NCBI GenBank assembly: GCA_021404565.1
Contig: JAAWWF010000010.1
Location: forward strand, 62,001 to 126,000
DNA: 64,000 bases
Source: Roseivirga sp.
Lineage (GTDB): Bacteria > Bacteroidota > Bacteroidia > Cytophagales > Cyclobacteriaceae
Direction of reading: 5' to 3'
Under the pieces are notes generated by a model. The model was not told the DNA's origin and did no database searches. It was given only the letters and a program-made list of their open reading frames with translations. Numbering within the stretch: the stretch's first letter is position 1; each line of letters opens with the position of its first letter. Of this stretch, positions 53,501-63,020 are shown in pieces. The translations under genes were made by a program, and so were the position numbers.

Positions 53501-53625
53501 AGCATACTGGTTTACAGGTCAACCCGGTTTATGCAATAGATTGTAATGAGGTAGTAAGTGGCAACGAATCAGGAAATTTGGTTTTGAAAGCATAGCATCA
53601 CTATGGTGAGAAAACAAATGAAGCC

Positions 53626-53644
53626 AGCTTGTCTTCGACAAGCT
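53626..53644 (-). terminator. perfect hairpin downstream of menA
   Basis: AGCTTGTC (53626-53633) and GACAAGCT (53637-53644) form a perfect 8-base stem with a 3-base loop about 90 bases after menA. It lacks a clear T-run, so it may be a stabilising or repeat hairpin rather than a terminator. Confidence 0.45.
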
Positions 53645-53735
53645 TAGCGACTGATTCAAAGCGAATTATGACCGTAATAGATAGTCTATTGCATTATCCG
53701 GGTTCAATATACTCCGAAAAAAGGTCAAAAGGAAT

Positions 53736-54629
53736 TCAACCCAGCAACTGCCCTACCCCAAACAGGATGACAAAGAATAAAGTAGAAAGCGCCATTTGCT
53801 TCAGAAAGGGATCGAGGGCAACAGCCTCTTCATGTATTTTGACCGCACGGGCATTTTTTACCAGCAGCGGAAGGGCCAAAAGCACCAGAAACTGAAAGGG
53901 TGAGCTGTAGTTTAGCCCTATATAGGTCAATGTAGCAAGGTAACCTATGGACAGTATCATCCAATGGTAAATAACCGCCTTATCCCTCCCCAGTCGGACA
54001 GGAATTGAATACTTACCAGCTACCCGGTCAGATTCGATATCACGGATGTTGTTAACATTGAGTACGGCCACTGAAAACAGGCCGGTAGAAATCGCGGGCA
54101 GCACATACTCCCACCTGAGTTCTTTTTCATACAGAAAGGCACTGCCCATTACAGCTATGAAGCCAAAAAAGATCAGCACACTGATATCACCCAAACCAGC
54201 ATAACCATAAGGCCTGCTACCTGAAGTGTAGGTGATCGCAGCAATGATGGCGAGCACACCAAGCCCCATAAAAATGGTAAATACTTTCATAGACCAACCG
54301 AAGGCCAGGTAGATCAAACCAATGCCGCTGGCCAGAGATAGCAGCACAAAAATGGCAATGGCCTTCTTCATAGCTGCGGGGGTAATCACACCGGACTGAA
54401 TGGCCCTGGAAGGCCCTACTCTTTGGGCTCCATCTGCGCCATGAATAGAATCGCCATAGTCATTGGCCAGATTGGAAAGTACCTGTAAGAAAATGGTAGT
54501 CAAAGCACAGAGTGTGAAGATATCGGCCTGGAAGCTACCTGAAGCAGCTGCCAGAAAGGTACCCATGCCAATACTGGCGAGTGCCAGAGGCAGGGTTCTT
54601 AACCGAAATGCTTTGATCCAATGCTTCAT
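53736..54629 (-). CDS. menA: 1,4-dihydroxy-2-naphthoate polyprenyltransferase MenA
   Basis: I start at ATG 54629 (MKHWIKAFRLRTLPLALASIG), giving 297 residues; the frame continues upstream through the peroxidase gene but without support. The UbiA-fold protein has about eight TMs and the aspartate-rich NLANDYGDSIHGADG (first motif) and NNIRDIESDRVAGK (second motif) that bind Mg-prenyl diphosphate. It makes demethylmenaquinone, the likely quinone pool for respiration to cbb3. It follows the glutathione peroxidase gene after one base. Confidence 0.93.
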   Translation of the reverse strand: MKHWIKAFRLRTLPLALASIGMGTFLAAASGSFQADIFTLCALTTIFLQVLSNLANDYGDSIHGADGAQRVGPSRAIQSGVITPAAMKKAIAIFVLLSLASGIGLIYLAFGWSMKVFTIFMGLGVLAIIAAITYTSGSRPYGYAGLGDISVLIFFGFIAVMGSAFLYEKELRWEYVLPAISTGLFSVAVLNVNNIRDIESDRVAGKYSIPVRLGRDKAVIYHWMILSIGYLATLTYIGLNYSSPFQFLVLLALPLLVKNARAVKIHEEAVALDPFLKQMALSTLFFVILFGVGQLLG

Positions 54630-54630
54630 A

Positions 54631-55083
54631 TTAAAGCAGATCGGTGATGGTTTCTTCCATAGGGTTGACTGAGGAAGGGAAAAAGCCCAATATCTTCCCT
54701 CCTTCATCCAGCAGATATTTGCAGAAATTCCAGTTGGGTTTATTGCCGTTTTCATCCTCCAGCCATGCATATAGCCCATGACGGTCGCTTCCGGTAACGG
54801 ATATCTTTTCAAAAAGCTGAAAGTTCACACCATAGTTTACCTGGCAAAACTGCGCAATGTTGCTATTACTATCGGGCTCCTGCCCACCAAAGTTATTGGC
54901 AGGAAAACCAAGTACCACCACCTTATCGCCATGAGCTTCATGCAGGTTTTGGAGATCTTCGTACTGTGGTGTAAAACCGCATTCGGAGGCCGTGTTAACA
55001 ATTAATACTTTTTTGCCCTTGTATTGAGAAAAATCAATAGGTGTACCATCAATTCCTTTCATGGTAAAATCATAAAACCCCAT
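54631..55083 (-). CDS. glutathione peroxidase-like thiol peroxidase
   Basis: The 150-residue protein is a compact GPx: KVLIVNTASECGFTPQY with peroxidatic Cys-35, a Gln in GFPANNFGGQEP and WNFCKYLLDEGG with the catalytic Trp/Asn (WNF). A resolving Cys near residue 80 (AQFCQVNYG) supports thioredoxin-dependent use, typical of bacterial and plant GPx. No signal peptide is present. It lies directly upstream of menA. Confidence 0.93.
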   Translation of the reverse strand: MGFYDFTMKGIDGTPIDFSQYKGKKVLIVNTASECGFTPQYEDLQNLHEAHGDKVVVLGFPANNFGGQEPDSNSNIAQFCQVNYGVNFQLFEKISVTGSDRHGLYAWLEDENGNKPNWNFCKYLLDEGGKILGFFPSSVNPMEETITDLL

Positions 55084-55124
55084 AGTGATTTCGGTTGTGT
55101 TTTTCGAAAACTAATTCACCCGTA

Positions 55125-56927
55125 TTACATCCTTTCAGGCACATCTATGCCCAATAGACCCATGCACAACTTGATTGTTTGAGCTGTTAAGGCCGACAGG
55201 GCAATATGAAAATTGCGTTTTTCAGTATCACCCTCATCAAAAATCTTCACCTCGGCATAAAAACGATTATAGCCCTTGGCCAGGTCGTAAACATATTGTG
55301 CAATAACCGCAGGAGAACTCTTCTCAGCGGCCAGGTGAAGCTTTTCAGAATATAACCCTATACCATGGATCAAGTCCTTTTCTGTTTCATGCAAGGTCTC
55401 AATTTGTTCGTACTGAATGGTTACCAAATCAATATTCAACTGGTCTGCTTTGCGGACAATAGAACGAATCCTTGCATAAGTGTACTGTACAAAGGGGCCT
55501 GTATTCCCCTGAAACTCGATCGATTCATGAGGATTAAAGAGCATGCGTCTAAGGGGATCTACCTTAAGGAGGAAATATTTTAAGGCTCCAAGCCCCAGCA
55601 CACTGTAAAGTTTCTCTGCCTGTTCTTCGGTAAATCCGTCAATCTTGCCCAGCTCCATGGTACGATCCTTTGCAGTCGCAGCCATTTCGCGCATCAGGTC
55701 ATCGGCATCTACTACCGTGCCTTCACGTGACTTCATTTTACCCTCGGGCAAGTCTACCATACCATATGAGAGGTGATAACAGGCCTCTGCCCAGCTGTAA
55801 CCCAGTTTTTTCAAAATGGCAAACAGCACTCTAAAGTGATGTTCTTGTTCATTGCCCACTGTATAAATCAGCTGAGATAGTTCGGGATAATCTTCGTAGC
55901 GCATGATGGCGGTACCAATATCCTGCGTCATATAAACAGAAGTTCCGTCTTTTCTAAGCAGTAGCTTCTGATCGAGTTTTTCATCGGTAAGGTCCACCCA
56001 TACAGAGCCATCCTCCTTTTTAAAGAAGACACCTTTTTCAAGCCCTTCCATCACACGGTCGCGACCAATGAGGTAGGTATTACTCTCATAGTAAAGCTTG
56101 TCAAAGTCAACCCCCATACGCTTATAGGTGGTCTCAAAGCCGGCATATACCCAGCTGTTCATGGTCTCCCATAAACTATAGACTTCAGGATCTTTGGCTT
56201 CCCACTTTTTCAACATCTCCTGAGCAGCTTTCAGAATAGGGGCTTCCTTCTCGGCCAGCTCTGAAGACATACCCTCAGCTACCAATTCAGCGATTTCCTT
56301 TTTATAGGCCTTGTCAAAAGCAACATAGTATTTCCCCACCAGGTGATCGCCCTTGATGCCGGTAGATTCAGGTGTTTCACCATTGCCAAATCGCTGCCAG
56401 GCCAGCATAGACTTGCAAATGTGGATGCCTCGGTCATTGATGATCTGCACTTTTACCACTTTATGCCCGGATGCTTCAAGGATACGCGCCACAGAATTGC
56501 CCAAAAAGTTATTTCTGAGGTGGCCTAGGTGTAGTGGTTTATTGGTGTTAGGTGAGGAGTACTCCACTACTACCGTTTTATTCTTTCTTTCTACCTTAAA
56601 TACCGGAGAGCTGGCGATATCGGTCCCATTGAACATGGCGGCAAACTGGTCTACCTGAGAATTTTCTGAGAGCACCAGGTTCAAAAAGCCCTTTACCGTA
56701 TTGTAATCAGCAACTGCGGCTAAGTTTTGCTTCAGGTATTCGCCAAGCTCATTGCCTGTGTCTTCAGGGCCTTTCTTACTCACTCTGGCAAAAGGGAAAG
56801 TCAGGAAGGTATAGGTACCCTCAAAATCTTTACGGGTGGGTTGGAGTGCCACGTCATCTGCGGCTAAATCGTGGGTATACAAGGCCTGAAAAGCGGCCGA
56901 GATCCCTTCTTTAATTTGTGATTCCAT
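55125..56927 (-). CDS. argS: arginyl-tRNA synthetase
   Basis: The 600-residue class I synthetase has the N-terminal Arg-tRNA domain, the HIGH-type motif SSPNTNKPLHLGHLRNNF (about 130-147), the KMSK-like GKMKSREGTV (about residue 403) and the DALR-type anticodon-binding domain ending in LCMGLLGIDVPERM. It charges arginine tRNA in the cytosol. It lies 3 bases downstream of the arginase gene, so the two are co-transcribed. Confidence 0.97.
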   Translation of the reverse strand: MESQIKEGISAAFQALYTHDLAADDVALQPTRKDFEGTYTFLTFPFARVSKKGPEDTGNELGEYLKQNLAAVADYNTVKGFLNLVLSENSQVDQFAAMFNGTDIASSPVFKVERKNKTVVVEYSSPNTNKPLHLGHLRNNFLGNSVARILEASGHKVVKVQIINDRGIHICKSMLAWQRFGNGETPESTGIKGDHLVGKYYVAFDKAYKKEIAELVAEGMSSELAEKEAPILKAAQEMLKKWEAKDPEVYSLWETMNSWVYAGFETTYKRMGVDFDKLYYESNTYLIGRDRVMEGLEKGVFFKKEDGSVWVDLTDEKLDQKLLLRKDGTSVYMTQDIGTAIMRYEDYPELSQLIYTVGNEQEHHFRVLFAILKKLGYSWAEACYHLSYGMVDLPEGKMKSREGTVVDADDLMREMAATAKDRTMELGKIDGFTEEQAEKLYSVLGLGALKYFLLKVDPLRRMLFNPHESIEFQGNTGPFVQYTYARIRSIVRKADQLNIDLVTIQYEQIETLHETEKDLIHGIGLYSEKLHLAAEKSSPAVIAQYVYDLAKGYNRFYAEVKIFDEGDTEKRNFHIALSALTAQTIKLCMGLLGIDVPERM

Positions 56928-56930
56928 TTA

Positions 56931-57881
56931 TCAGAAGTTGTCTATCAGGGATTCTGTGGTGGCCTCAAGAATATCAAAGGCATTTTCAGCCATTTTATTC
57001 CCGGCATCCAGGGTAGGGTTTACCTCTACCAGCTCCCAGCAGCAGACTCGTGTGTCTTTAATCAATTCAATATTTAATTCAGCGGCCTGATCTTTAAAAA
57101 GGCCATTGGGTACGGGAGTACCGGTACCCACAGAAACAGAAGTATCCAGACTGTCTACATCAAATGAGATATAGATTTGATCGCAGTCTTTCAGTACCTC
57201 AAGCACTTCAGCGGCAATGGCCTTCACTCCCTTTTTATGTACTTCTTCGGTTTTGAAGTTGCGGATTCCGTGTTTCTCCATAATGTGATCCTCAGCCTTT
57301 TCGGTATCGCGAACCCCGATAAAAACCACATCTGAAGGATTGATCTTGGCGCCATTCCCTCCTATTTCTTTGATGCGTTCCCATAAAGCCTCGGTTTCTT
57401 CCTCTACATCATTTACCTCACACTCTTCGTTGTCGATACCTGTGACCATTGCCAAAGGCATACCATGCATATTACCCGAGGGTGTGGTATAAGGAGAATG
57501 AAAGTCTGCATGGGCATCGATCCAGACAACTCCCAGTCGTTTGTTGGGATGTGCTTTCTTAATGCCGCAAATTGTTCCCGCTGCTGTAGAATGGTCTCCT
57601 GCCAAAACAATAGGAAAAAGCTCTTCTGACCTCAATTCGGCAATATGGTCGCTTACCCGGCCCAGTACTGTATACACGCCCTCACCATATTTGGCGAAGT
57701 TATACTGAGGATCTTCAAAAAGAAGACTGTTCTCAGTCTTGACTCTTACTGGCTCAAAACGTGTAAAGAAATTAGATTTCTTTCCCAGACTTGCCACTTT
57801 CATGGCATCAATGCCCAAACTGGCACCCCTGGTTCCGGCTGCTAATTCTGACTTGACCTCGACTAACCTGATCTTTCTCAT
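56931..57881 (-). CDS. arginase-family hydrolase
   Basis: The 316-residue ureohydrolase has the manganese motifs GDHSTAAG, WIDAHADFHSP and SFDVDSLDTSVSVGTGTP, and the arginase-type ending ELVEVNPTLDAGNKMAENA. The serial SPSGN-like TPSGNMHGMPLA also favours arginase over agmatinase. The residue after DAHAD is FH rather than the usual (I/L)N, so substrate choice needs care. It would yield ornithine and urea from arginine. It is divergent from the arginine decarboxylase gene and cotranscribed with argS. Confidence 0.88.
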   Translation of the reverse strand: MRKIRLVEVKSELAAGTRGASLGIDAMKVASLGKKSNFFTRFEPVRVKTENSLLFEDPQYNFAKYGEGVYTVLGRVSDHIAELRSEELFPIVLAGDHSTAAGTICGIKKAHPNKRLGVVWIDAHADFHSPYTTPSGNMHGMPLAMVTGIDNEECEVNDVEEETEALWERIKEIGGNGAKINPSDVVFIGVRDTEKAEDHIMEKHGIRNFKTEEVHKKGVKAIAAEVLEVLKDCDQIYISFDVDSLDTSVSVGTGTPVPNGLFKDQAAELNIELIKDTRVCCWELVEVNPTLDAGNKMAENAFDILEATTESLIDNF

Positions 57882-58033
57882 AACAGGTACAAAGCTACGT
57901 TTTTTGTCAAAACAACATTCCTATTTCAGTCCTAATATCCACCTGTTGATGAGAAGCATATACAATCTGAAAAGGGGTATTGGATTCCTGCGTTTTTTAT
58001 ATGAAAATTGCCAGACTATTTCAGTCACCAGAA

Positions 58034-59422
58034 ATGAGAAAATATATTGACCTGATTGAGCAAACCTTCGATTTTCCGACAAAGGAATTTGCGGTTAATG
58101 GAAACTATCTGTCATTCAATGACATACCATTGATTGACATTGTTAAAGAATATGGTACACCTCTGAGGCTTACGTACTTACCAAAAATCGGGGAGAAAAT
58201 TGAAGAGGCAAATACCTGGTTCAATAACTCTATTAAGAAATACAATTACCAGGGTAGCTATAACTACTGCTACTGTACCAAGTCCAATCACTTCAGCTTT
58301 GTAATAGATAAGGTTTTGGAAAAGGGTTCGCAGATAGAAACTTCCTCGGCCTTTGATATGGCCATTATTCGCAGCCTGTACAAAGAAAAGAAGATCGATA
58401 AAGATCTGTTGATTGTCTGTAATGGGTTTAAAAGGCCTGCTTACGTAAAATATATAGCGGAGACCATCAACGAAGGGTTTACAAATTGTACCCCCATACT
58501 TGACAACCTCAACGAGCTGGCTTTGTATGAAGAACAGGTGAAAAAAGACAGCTATCAGGTGGGCATCAGAGTAGCGGCCGATGAAGAACCAAGCTTTGAA
58601 TTTTATACCTCACGCCTGGGCATTCGATACAGAGATATTGACGACCTCTATGAGGAGCAAATCAAACCCAGCAGGGCTAAATTAAAAATGCTTCACTTCT
58701 TCATCAATACGGGCATCAGAGACAGTGCCTACTACTGGAGTGAGCTCAGCAGATTTATGTACAAGTACTGTGATCTGAAAAAGAAATGCCCCGACTTAGA
58801 TACTGTTGATATAGGTGGAGGATTCCCTTTTAAAAGCTCTCTGGGTTTTGAGTACGACTACCAGTACATGACTGATCAGATCATTGAGAACATCAAATGG
58901 ATTTGTGATAAAAGTGACGTACCGGTTCCCAATATCCTCACTGAATTCGGCAGTTTTACGGTAAGTGAGAGTGGGGCCTTTATTTACTCCATACTGGATC
59001 AAAAGCTGCAAAACGATAAGGAGCTATGGTATATGATCGATGGGTCATTTATCACCCACATTCCTGATACCTGGGCGCTTAATCAGAAATACATTCTGAT
59101 GGCTGTGAATAAATGGGATCACCCTTACCATAAGGTGAATATCGGAGGCCTGACTTGCGACAGCATGGACTATTACAACTCCGAAGCCCATAGCTCAGAA
59201 GTGTTTTTACCACTGATCGAAGAGGACGAAAACCTGTACATCGGTTTCTTTCATACCGGAGCTTACCAGGAGTCTCTGGGAGGTTATGGAGGCATTCAGC
59301 ACTGCCTGATTCCCGCACCTAAGCACGTATTGATCGATCGGGATGAAAATGGTGAGTTGACTACCAGGCTTTTTGAAGAGGAACAAAAAGAGGAAAGCAT
59401 GCTGAAGGTACTGGGGTACTGA
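58034..59422 (+). CDS. speA: biosynthetic arginine decarboxylase, fold-III PLP type
   Basis: I start at ATG 58034 because homologues begin MxKYxDLIxQTFxFP; 58001 is the other option. The 462-residue enzyme has the PLP-binding Lys in YCYCTKSNHFS, the barrel NGFKRPAYVKYI and DTVDIGGGFPFKSS, and the active-site CDSMDYYN (tail of the barrel from the dimer partner). It converts arginine to agmatine for polyamine synthesis; the related substrates carboxynorspermidine and diaminopimelate are less likely from the Bacteroidota-type sequence. The arginase gene is divergent 152 bases away. Confidence 0.85.
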   Translation: MRKYIDLIEQTFDFPTKEFAVNGNYLSFNDIPLIDIVKEYGTPLRLTYLPKIGEKIEEANTWFNNSIKKYNYQGSYNYCYCTKSNHFSFVIDKVLEKGSQIETSSAFDMAIIRSLYKEKKIDKDLLIVCNGFKRPAYVKYIAETINEGFTNCTPILDNLNELALYEEQVKKDSYQVGIRVAADEEPSFEFYTSRLGIRYRDIDDLYEEQIKPSRAKLKMLHFFINTGIRDSAYYWSELSRFMYKYCDLKKKCPDLDTVDIGGGFPFKSSLGFEYDYQYMTDQIIENIKWICDKSDVPVPNILTEFGSFTVSESGAFIYSILDQKLQNDKELWYMIDGSFITHIPDTWALNQKYILMAVNKWDHPYHKVNIGGLTCDSMDYYNSEAHSSEVFLPLIEEDENLYIGFFHTGAYQESLGGYGGIQHCLIPAPKHVLIDRDENGELTTRLFEEEQKEESMLKVLGY

Positions 59423-59477
59423 CATCCTTATCTTCCTAAATAAGTGTACTGAACTTCCCGAACGTCTTATTAATGAT

Positions 59478-60482
59478 ATGAGGCTACAGTATTTTATTTT
59501 TTCCCTGATCACTCTCGGGCTATTGTCCTTTTCATGTGGCAGTGACGATGAGCCAACCAATACACCTACGGCCAACTTCGAGGCTTTCTGGAATACCTTC
59601 GATCAGCAGTATTCGTATTTCGAACTAAAGAATATAGACTGGGATGCGATTAAAACAGAGTATGCACCGCAGATTACCGACAATATCACTGACAGACAGC
59701 TTTTCGATACGTTTTCAGAAATCATCTGGAAATTAAAGGACGGGCACGTGAGATTACAATCCAGTCAGGGCAACAGCTTCTACAGACTGGAGCCCGGAGA
59801 GGTCGATAACAGCGCTGTCAATCCTCAGCAATATGTCAACATCACAGAGCAGAATAATCGCTTTACCATTGGCAGGTTGAAGGATAAAAATGTAGGCTAT
59901 ATCGCAGTACATTCCCTATCAGGCAATATTGACGGCCCTGAATATCAGGCACTGTATGCATCTGTTTCATCTTTTAGCTCCTATGATGGACTCATTATTG
60001 ACTTAAGGAATAATGGCGGGGGCAATGATGCGATTGCCCAAAGGTTTGTGCAAAGTTTTGCCAGCCAAAGTGTTGTGTTCAGACGATTCAGGTTCAGGGA
60101 GCAAAGCAGCAGAAATGCTTTTACCCCCTGGCAGGAAAGCTTAATTACACCTGAAAACACCATCAATTTCGAAAAGCCCATTGTAGTACTGACCAACCGC
60201 AGGGTAGTCAGCTCGGCCGAGGGTTTCACATTAATGCTCAAGGCGCTGTTCAATGTGACTCTTATGGGAGATACCACAGCCGGCTCAACAGGTAACCCCG
60301 GAGCCTTTCAGCTGCCCAATGGTTGGGAGCTGTATGTATCGCGCTGGCAGGTAACTGACCCTGACGGCAACTATGTGGAGGACCAGGGTATTGCTCCGGA
60401 TCAGGTTGTGTATATAACTGAAGCAGATCGAAACTCTGGTGTAGATACGATATTGGAAGCCGCAATAGCGTCCTTCAACTAA
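59478..60482 (+). CDS. S41-family peptidase lipoprotein
   Basis: The 334-residue product has lipobox SFSC (about Cys-20). It has a tricorn-core-like start (FEAFWNTFDQQYSYFELKNIDWD), a short beta domain and the catalytic domain with LIDLRNNGGGND, and the serine in RRVVSSAEGFTLMLK (about residue 237) with the following Lys/Glu region. PDZ domain is short or absent. It should cut periplasmic or surface proteins. It ends next to the convergent ArsC gene. Confidence 0.9.
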   Translation: MRLQYFIFSLITLGLLSFSCGSDDEPTNTPTANFEAFWNTFDQQYSYFELKNIDWDAIKTEYAPQITDNITDRQLFDTFSEIIWKLKDGHVRLQSSQGNSFYRLEPGEVDNSAVNPQQYVNITEQNNRFTIGRLKDKNVGYIAVHSLSGNIDGPEYQALYASVSSFSSYDGLIIDLRNNGGGNDAIAQRFVQSFASQSVVFRRFRFREQSSRNAFTPWQESLITPENTINFEKPIVVLTNRRVVSSAEGFTLMLKALFNVTLMGDTTAGSTGNPGAFQLPNGWELYVSRWQVTDPDGNYVEDQGIAPDQVVYITEADRNSGVDTILEAAIASFN

Positions 60483-60824
60483 TCAGAATAGGGTTTTTAC
60501 ATTCTCCGGAGGTCTGCCCAATACGGCCTTATTCCCCTTTACCACAATGGGTCTCTCGATAAGTTTGGGGTAGGCTACCATGGCAGCAATCCATTCATCT
60601 TCAGAGAGTTCTTTTCCTTTAAACTGCTCTTTAAAAACAGGTTCTCCTTTCCTCAGGATATCCTTAGCCTCCAGGTTCAATTTATTCAAAAGCGCTTTAA
60701 GCTCTTCAGCCGTGGGGACTTCTTTCAGGTACTCAACTATTTCTACTTCGGCACCGGCCTCTTTGATAATGTCAAGTGTCTGGCGGCTTTTGCTACAGCG
60801 GGGGTTGTGATAAATCGTGAGCAT
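60483..60824 (-). CDS. ArsC/Spx-like arsenate reductase family protein
   Basis: The 113-residue thioredoxin-fold protein has the catalytic Cys-10 in YHNPRCSKSRQTL, the helix VPTAEELKALLNKL and the substrate-binding end LIERPIVVKGNKAVLGRPPENV, which places the three arginines of glutaredoxin-type ArsC. It should reduce arsenate using glutathione or another thiol; no arsB or arsR is adjacent, so a general thiol role is possible. It is a single gene, convergent with the protease. Confidence 0.9.
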   Translation of the reverse strand: MLTIYHNPRCSKSRQTLDIIKEAGAEVEIVEYLKEVPTAEELKALLNKLNLEAKDILRKGEPVFKEQFKGKELSEDEWIAAMVAYPKLIERPIVVKGNKAVLGRPPENVKTLF

Positions 60825-60995
60825 AGGTTATTAGGTCTATCGTTTGCGCAAAAATAAGCGATCATTCCTTAGCATTTCAAGAACTTATTTTGATCTTCGA
60901 AACAAGGGCCTTTGGAATCGTTCATAATTACTTTGGTAAGTCTGGACATCAGATATTGGCTGGAACTGTTGACCCGGAATATTGATTTAAAGCAT

Positions 60996-61895
60996 ATGGA
61001 AAGAATAAAACTTAGTGAGCAGGTAGACATCAGCCGCATTGTACACGGCATGTGGCGACTGACTGAATGGAATTTCAGCAATGAGCAAATCGTAAGATTT
61101 GTAGAGGAATGTCTGGAAATGGGAATCGACACCTTTGATCATGCGGATATATATGGTGGTTATACCTGTGAGACACTCTTTGGCAATGCTTTATCCACTC
61201 ATCCATCACTGAACAACAAGCTCAAAGTCGTTACCAAGTGCGGTATTAAACTAGTAACTCCCAACAGGCCCGAACACTATATCCAACATTACGACACCAG
61301 CTTTGATCATATTATCTGGTCGGCAGAAAATTCGCTCAAGCAGTTGCAACGGGATAACATTGATGTACTGCTGATCCATCGCCCCGACCCTTTTATGAAC
61401 CCCGCTGTGGTAGCCCGCGCTTTTACCAAACTGCGGGAAGAAGGCAAAGTGAAAGAGTTTGGTGTCAGTAACTTTCTTCCTTCACAATTCAATACTCTCC
61501 AATCTTACCTTGATTTCTCATTGGTTACCAACCAGGTCGAAGTTTCCGTTGCTGCCCTCCAGGAGTTTGAGAATGGTGTAATCGATCAGTGTCTGGAAAA
61601 AAGGTTTTCGCCTATGGCCTGGTCTCCTCTGGCTGGTGGCTCCGTATTTACTGCAGAAACGCATCGCTTTCTTACTATAAAGAATGTACTGTACAGAATT
61701 GCCAAACGACTGGATGTATCCATTGATCAGGTGATGTACGCCTGGTTACTGAATCACCCTGCAAAGATGGTCCCGCTGGTGGGCTCAGGAAAAATCGACC
61801 GGGTAAGGAAGGCTGTTGACTCTCTGGACATCGAACTCAGCACACAGCAGTGGTTCGAAATCTGGGTGGCTTCTCAGGGTAAGAATGTGCCTTAG
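60996..61895 (+). CDS. aldo/keto reductase, YdhF-like
   Basis: I start at ATG 60996 (299 residues) rather than 60912 because the region before it has no family features. The barrel has the tetrad with TFDHADIYGG (Asp/Tyr), VVTKCGIKL (Lys) and LLIHRPDPFMNP (His), then the NADPH-binding end LVGSGKIDRVRKAVDS. It should reduce aldehydes or ketones with NADPH. The promoter-like TTACTTTG (60928-60935) lies 60 bases upstream. Confidence 0.92.
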   Translation: MERIKLSEQVDISRIVHGMWRLTEWNFSNEQIVRFVEECLEMGIDTFDHADIYGGYTCETLFGNALSTHPSLNNKLKVVTKCGIKLVTPNRPEHYIQHYDTSFDHIIWSAENSLKQLQRDNIDVLLIHRPDPFMNPAVVARAFTKLREEGKVKEFGVSNFLPSQFNTLQSYLDFSLVTNQVEVSVAALQEFENGVIDQCLEKRFSPMAWSPLAGGSVFTAETHRFLTIKNVLYRIAKRLDVSIDQVMYAWLLNHPAKMVPLVGSGKIDRVRKAVDSLDIELSTQQWFEIWVASQGKNVP

Positions 61896-61974
61896 TCTGG
61901 TGATTGGTTAATTGATGAATCGTTATTGGTTGTAGCCTATTCATGAGCTCTCAAATATTAGACTCGAAAACCTA

Positions 61975-62406
61975 ATGCTGGCAAATCTATTTAAAAGAAA
62001 GAAAGGCTTACAGAGGTCTGTAGCAAGTGAATTAGAAAGCATTTTCAAACAGAACCCGACAAATCTTCAAATTGACATTTATATCAAAGATCAGATATTG
62101 TTTCAGATCATGGAGGCAAAGGTTTTCGAACAGTACAACTTTCAAGCCCATAGCCCGAATAATTTCGCGGCCCTCCATTTCTTTAACAAGAACAAAACAC
62201 TCACGTTTGACAAGTTGTCGAAATTCCAGTATCTGGATTTTGGAGATCTATACTATCATTTTGAAGAACCTAAGGGAAATCACAATTTCATAAAAGAGAT
62301 TGGCAAGACACCTGAAGATATAGAGAGGGAAATAGATGCTGCTTTTAAAGATATTTATGAACTGGCAGACTTGACCGACATCACAATCCAGTATCTCGAT
62401 TATTAA
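61975..62406 (+). CDS. small protein of unknown function
   Basis: The 143-residue protein has a basic start (MLANLFKRKKGLQRSVASELE), a beta-rich middle (DIYIKDQILFQIMEAKVFEQYNF; KLSKFQYLDFGDLYYHFE) and an acidic helical end (EDIEREIDAAFKDIYEL). I recognise no family or motif. No signal or TM is present, so it is probably cytosolic. It stands alone between the reductase and BstA-like genes. Confidence 0.6.
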   Translation: MLANLFKRKKGLQRSVASELESIFKQNPTNLQIDIYIKDQILFQIMEAKVFEQYNFQAHSPNNFAALHFFNKNKTLTFDKLSKFQYLDFGDLYYHFEEPKGNHNFIKEIGKTPEDIEREIDAAFKDIYELADLTDITIQYLDY

Positions 62407-62492
62407 AACGAACTATCTGGCACCCTAATTTTTAATTACCCGGGGTATTCATCATCACATATATCATTCTAAATTGAATAAAAGCACCTGAT

Positions 62493-63020
62493 ATGACTGA
62501 CCTGCGTTACCCTATTGGCGAATTGAGTTTTCCAGACGTGATTTCTGAGGATCACCTCAAAGCAAACATAGAAGCCATTCGTAGTACTCCTGAAAGAATG
62601 ACCAAAGCCCTGAGCGGCCTCACCGATGAACAGTTGGATACCCCCTATCGTCCGGGAGGCTGGACAGTAAGGCAACTCGCACATCACGTGCCTGACAGTC
62701 ACTTGCACAGTTACCTTCGCTTTCATTGGGCGCTCACCGAAGACAGTCCTATGATCAAACCTTATGATGAAAAAAGCTGGGCTACTATGGACTACCATCA
62801 ATCTGTACCGGTGGCTGTTTCGCTCAACCTGCTAAAAGCCATTCACGATCGCTGGATGGTTCTGATAGACAACCTCACAGAAGAGGATATGGCCTGCAGC
62901 TATCGCCATCCCGAGGACGGGCAAACCTACTCTGTCAAAAAAGCAATTCTGGTTTATGGCTGGCATGGAGATCATCACATAGGCCATATCCTGGCACTGA
63001 GGGAAAGAATGGGTTGGTAG
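62493..63020 (+). CDS. DinB/YfiT-like metal-dependent transferase (BstA-like)
   Basis: The 175-residue four-helix DinB protein opens DLRYPIGELSFPDVISEDHLKANIEAI, matching YfiT/BstA, with the metal histidines in RQLAHHVPDSH (about 67-74) and HGDHHIGHI (about 157-165). Such proteins transfer a thiol such as bacillithiol to toxic compounds, or hydrolyse amides, using Zn or Ni. In Bacteroidota the thiol is unknown. It is a single gene. Confidence 0.88.
   Translation: MTDLRYPIGELSFPDVISEDHLKANIEAIRSTPERMTKALSGLTDEQLDTPYRPGGWTVRQLAHHVPDSHLHSYLRFHWALTEDSPMIKPYDEKSWATMDYHQSVPVAVSLNLLKAIHDRWMVLIDNLTEEDMACSYRHPEDGQTYSVKKAILVYGWHGDHHIGHILALRERMGW

Noticed and set aside
53736-54812. Longer MenA frame beginning at 54812
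   Set aside because: The extra N-terminal 61 residues are out-of-frame sequence of the glutathione peroxidase gene; the MenA family start fits ATG 54629.
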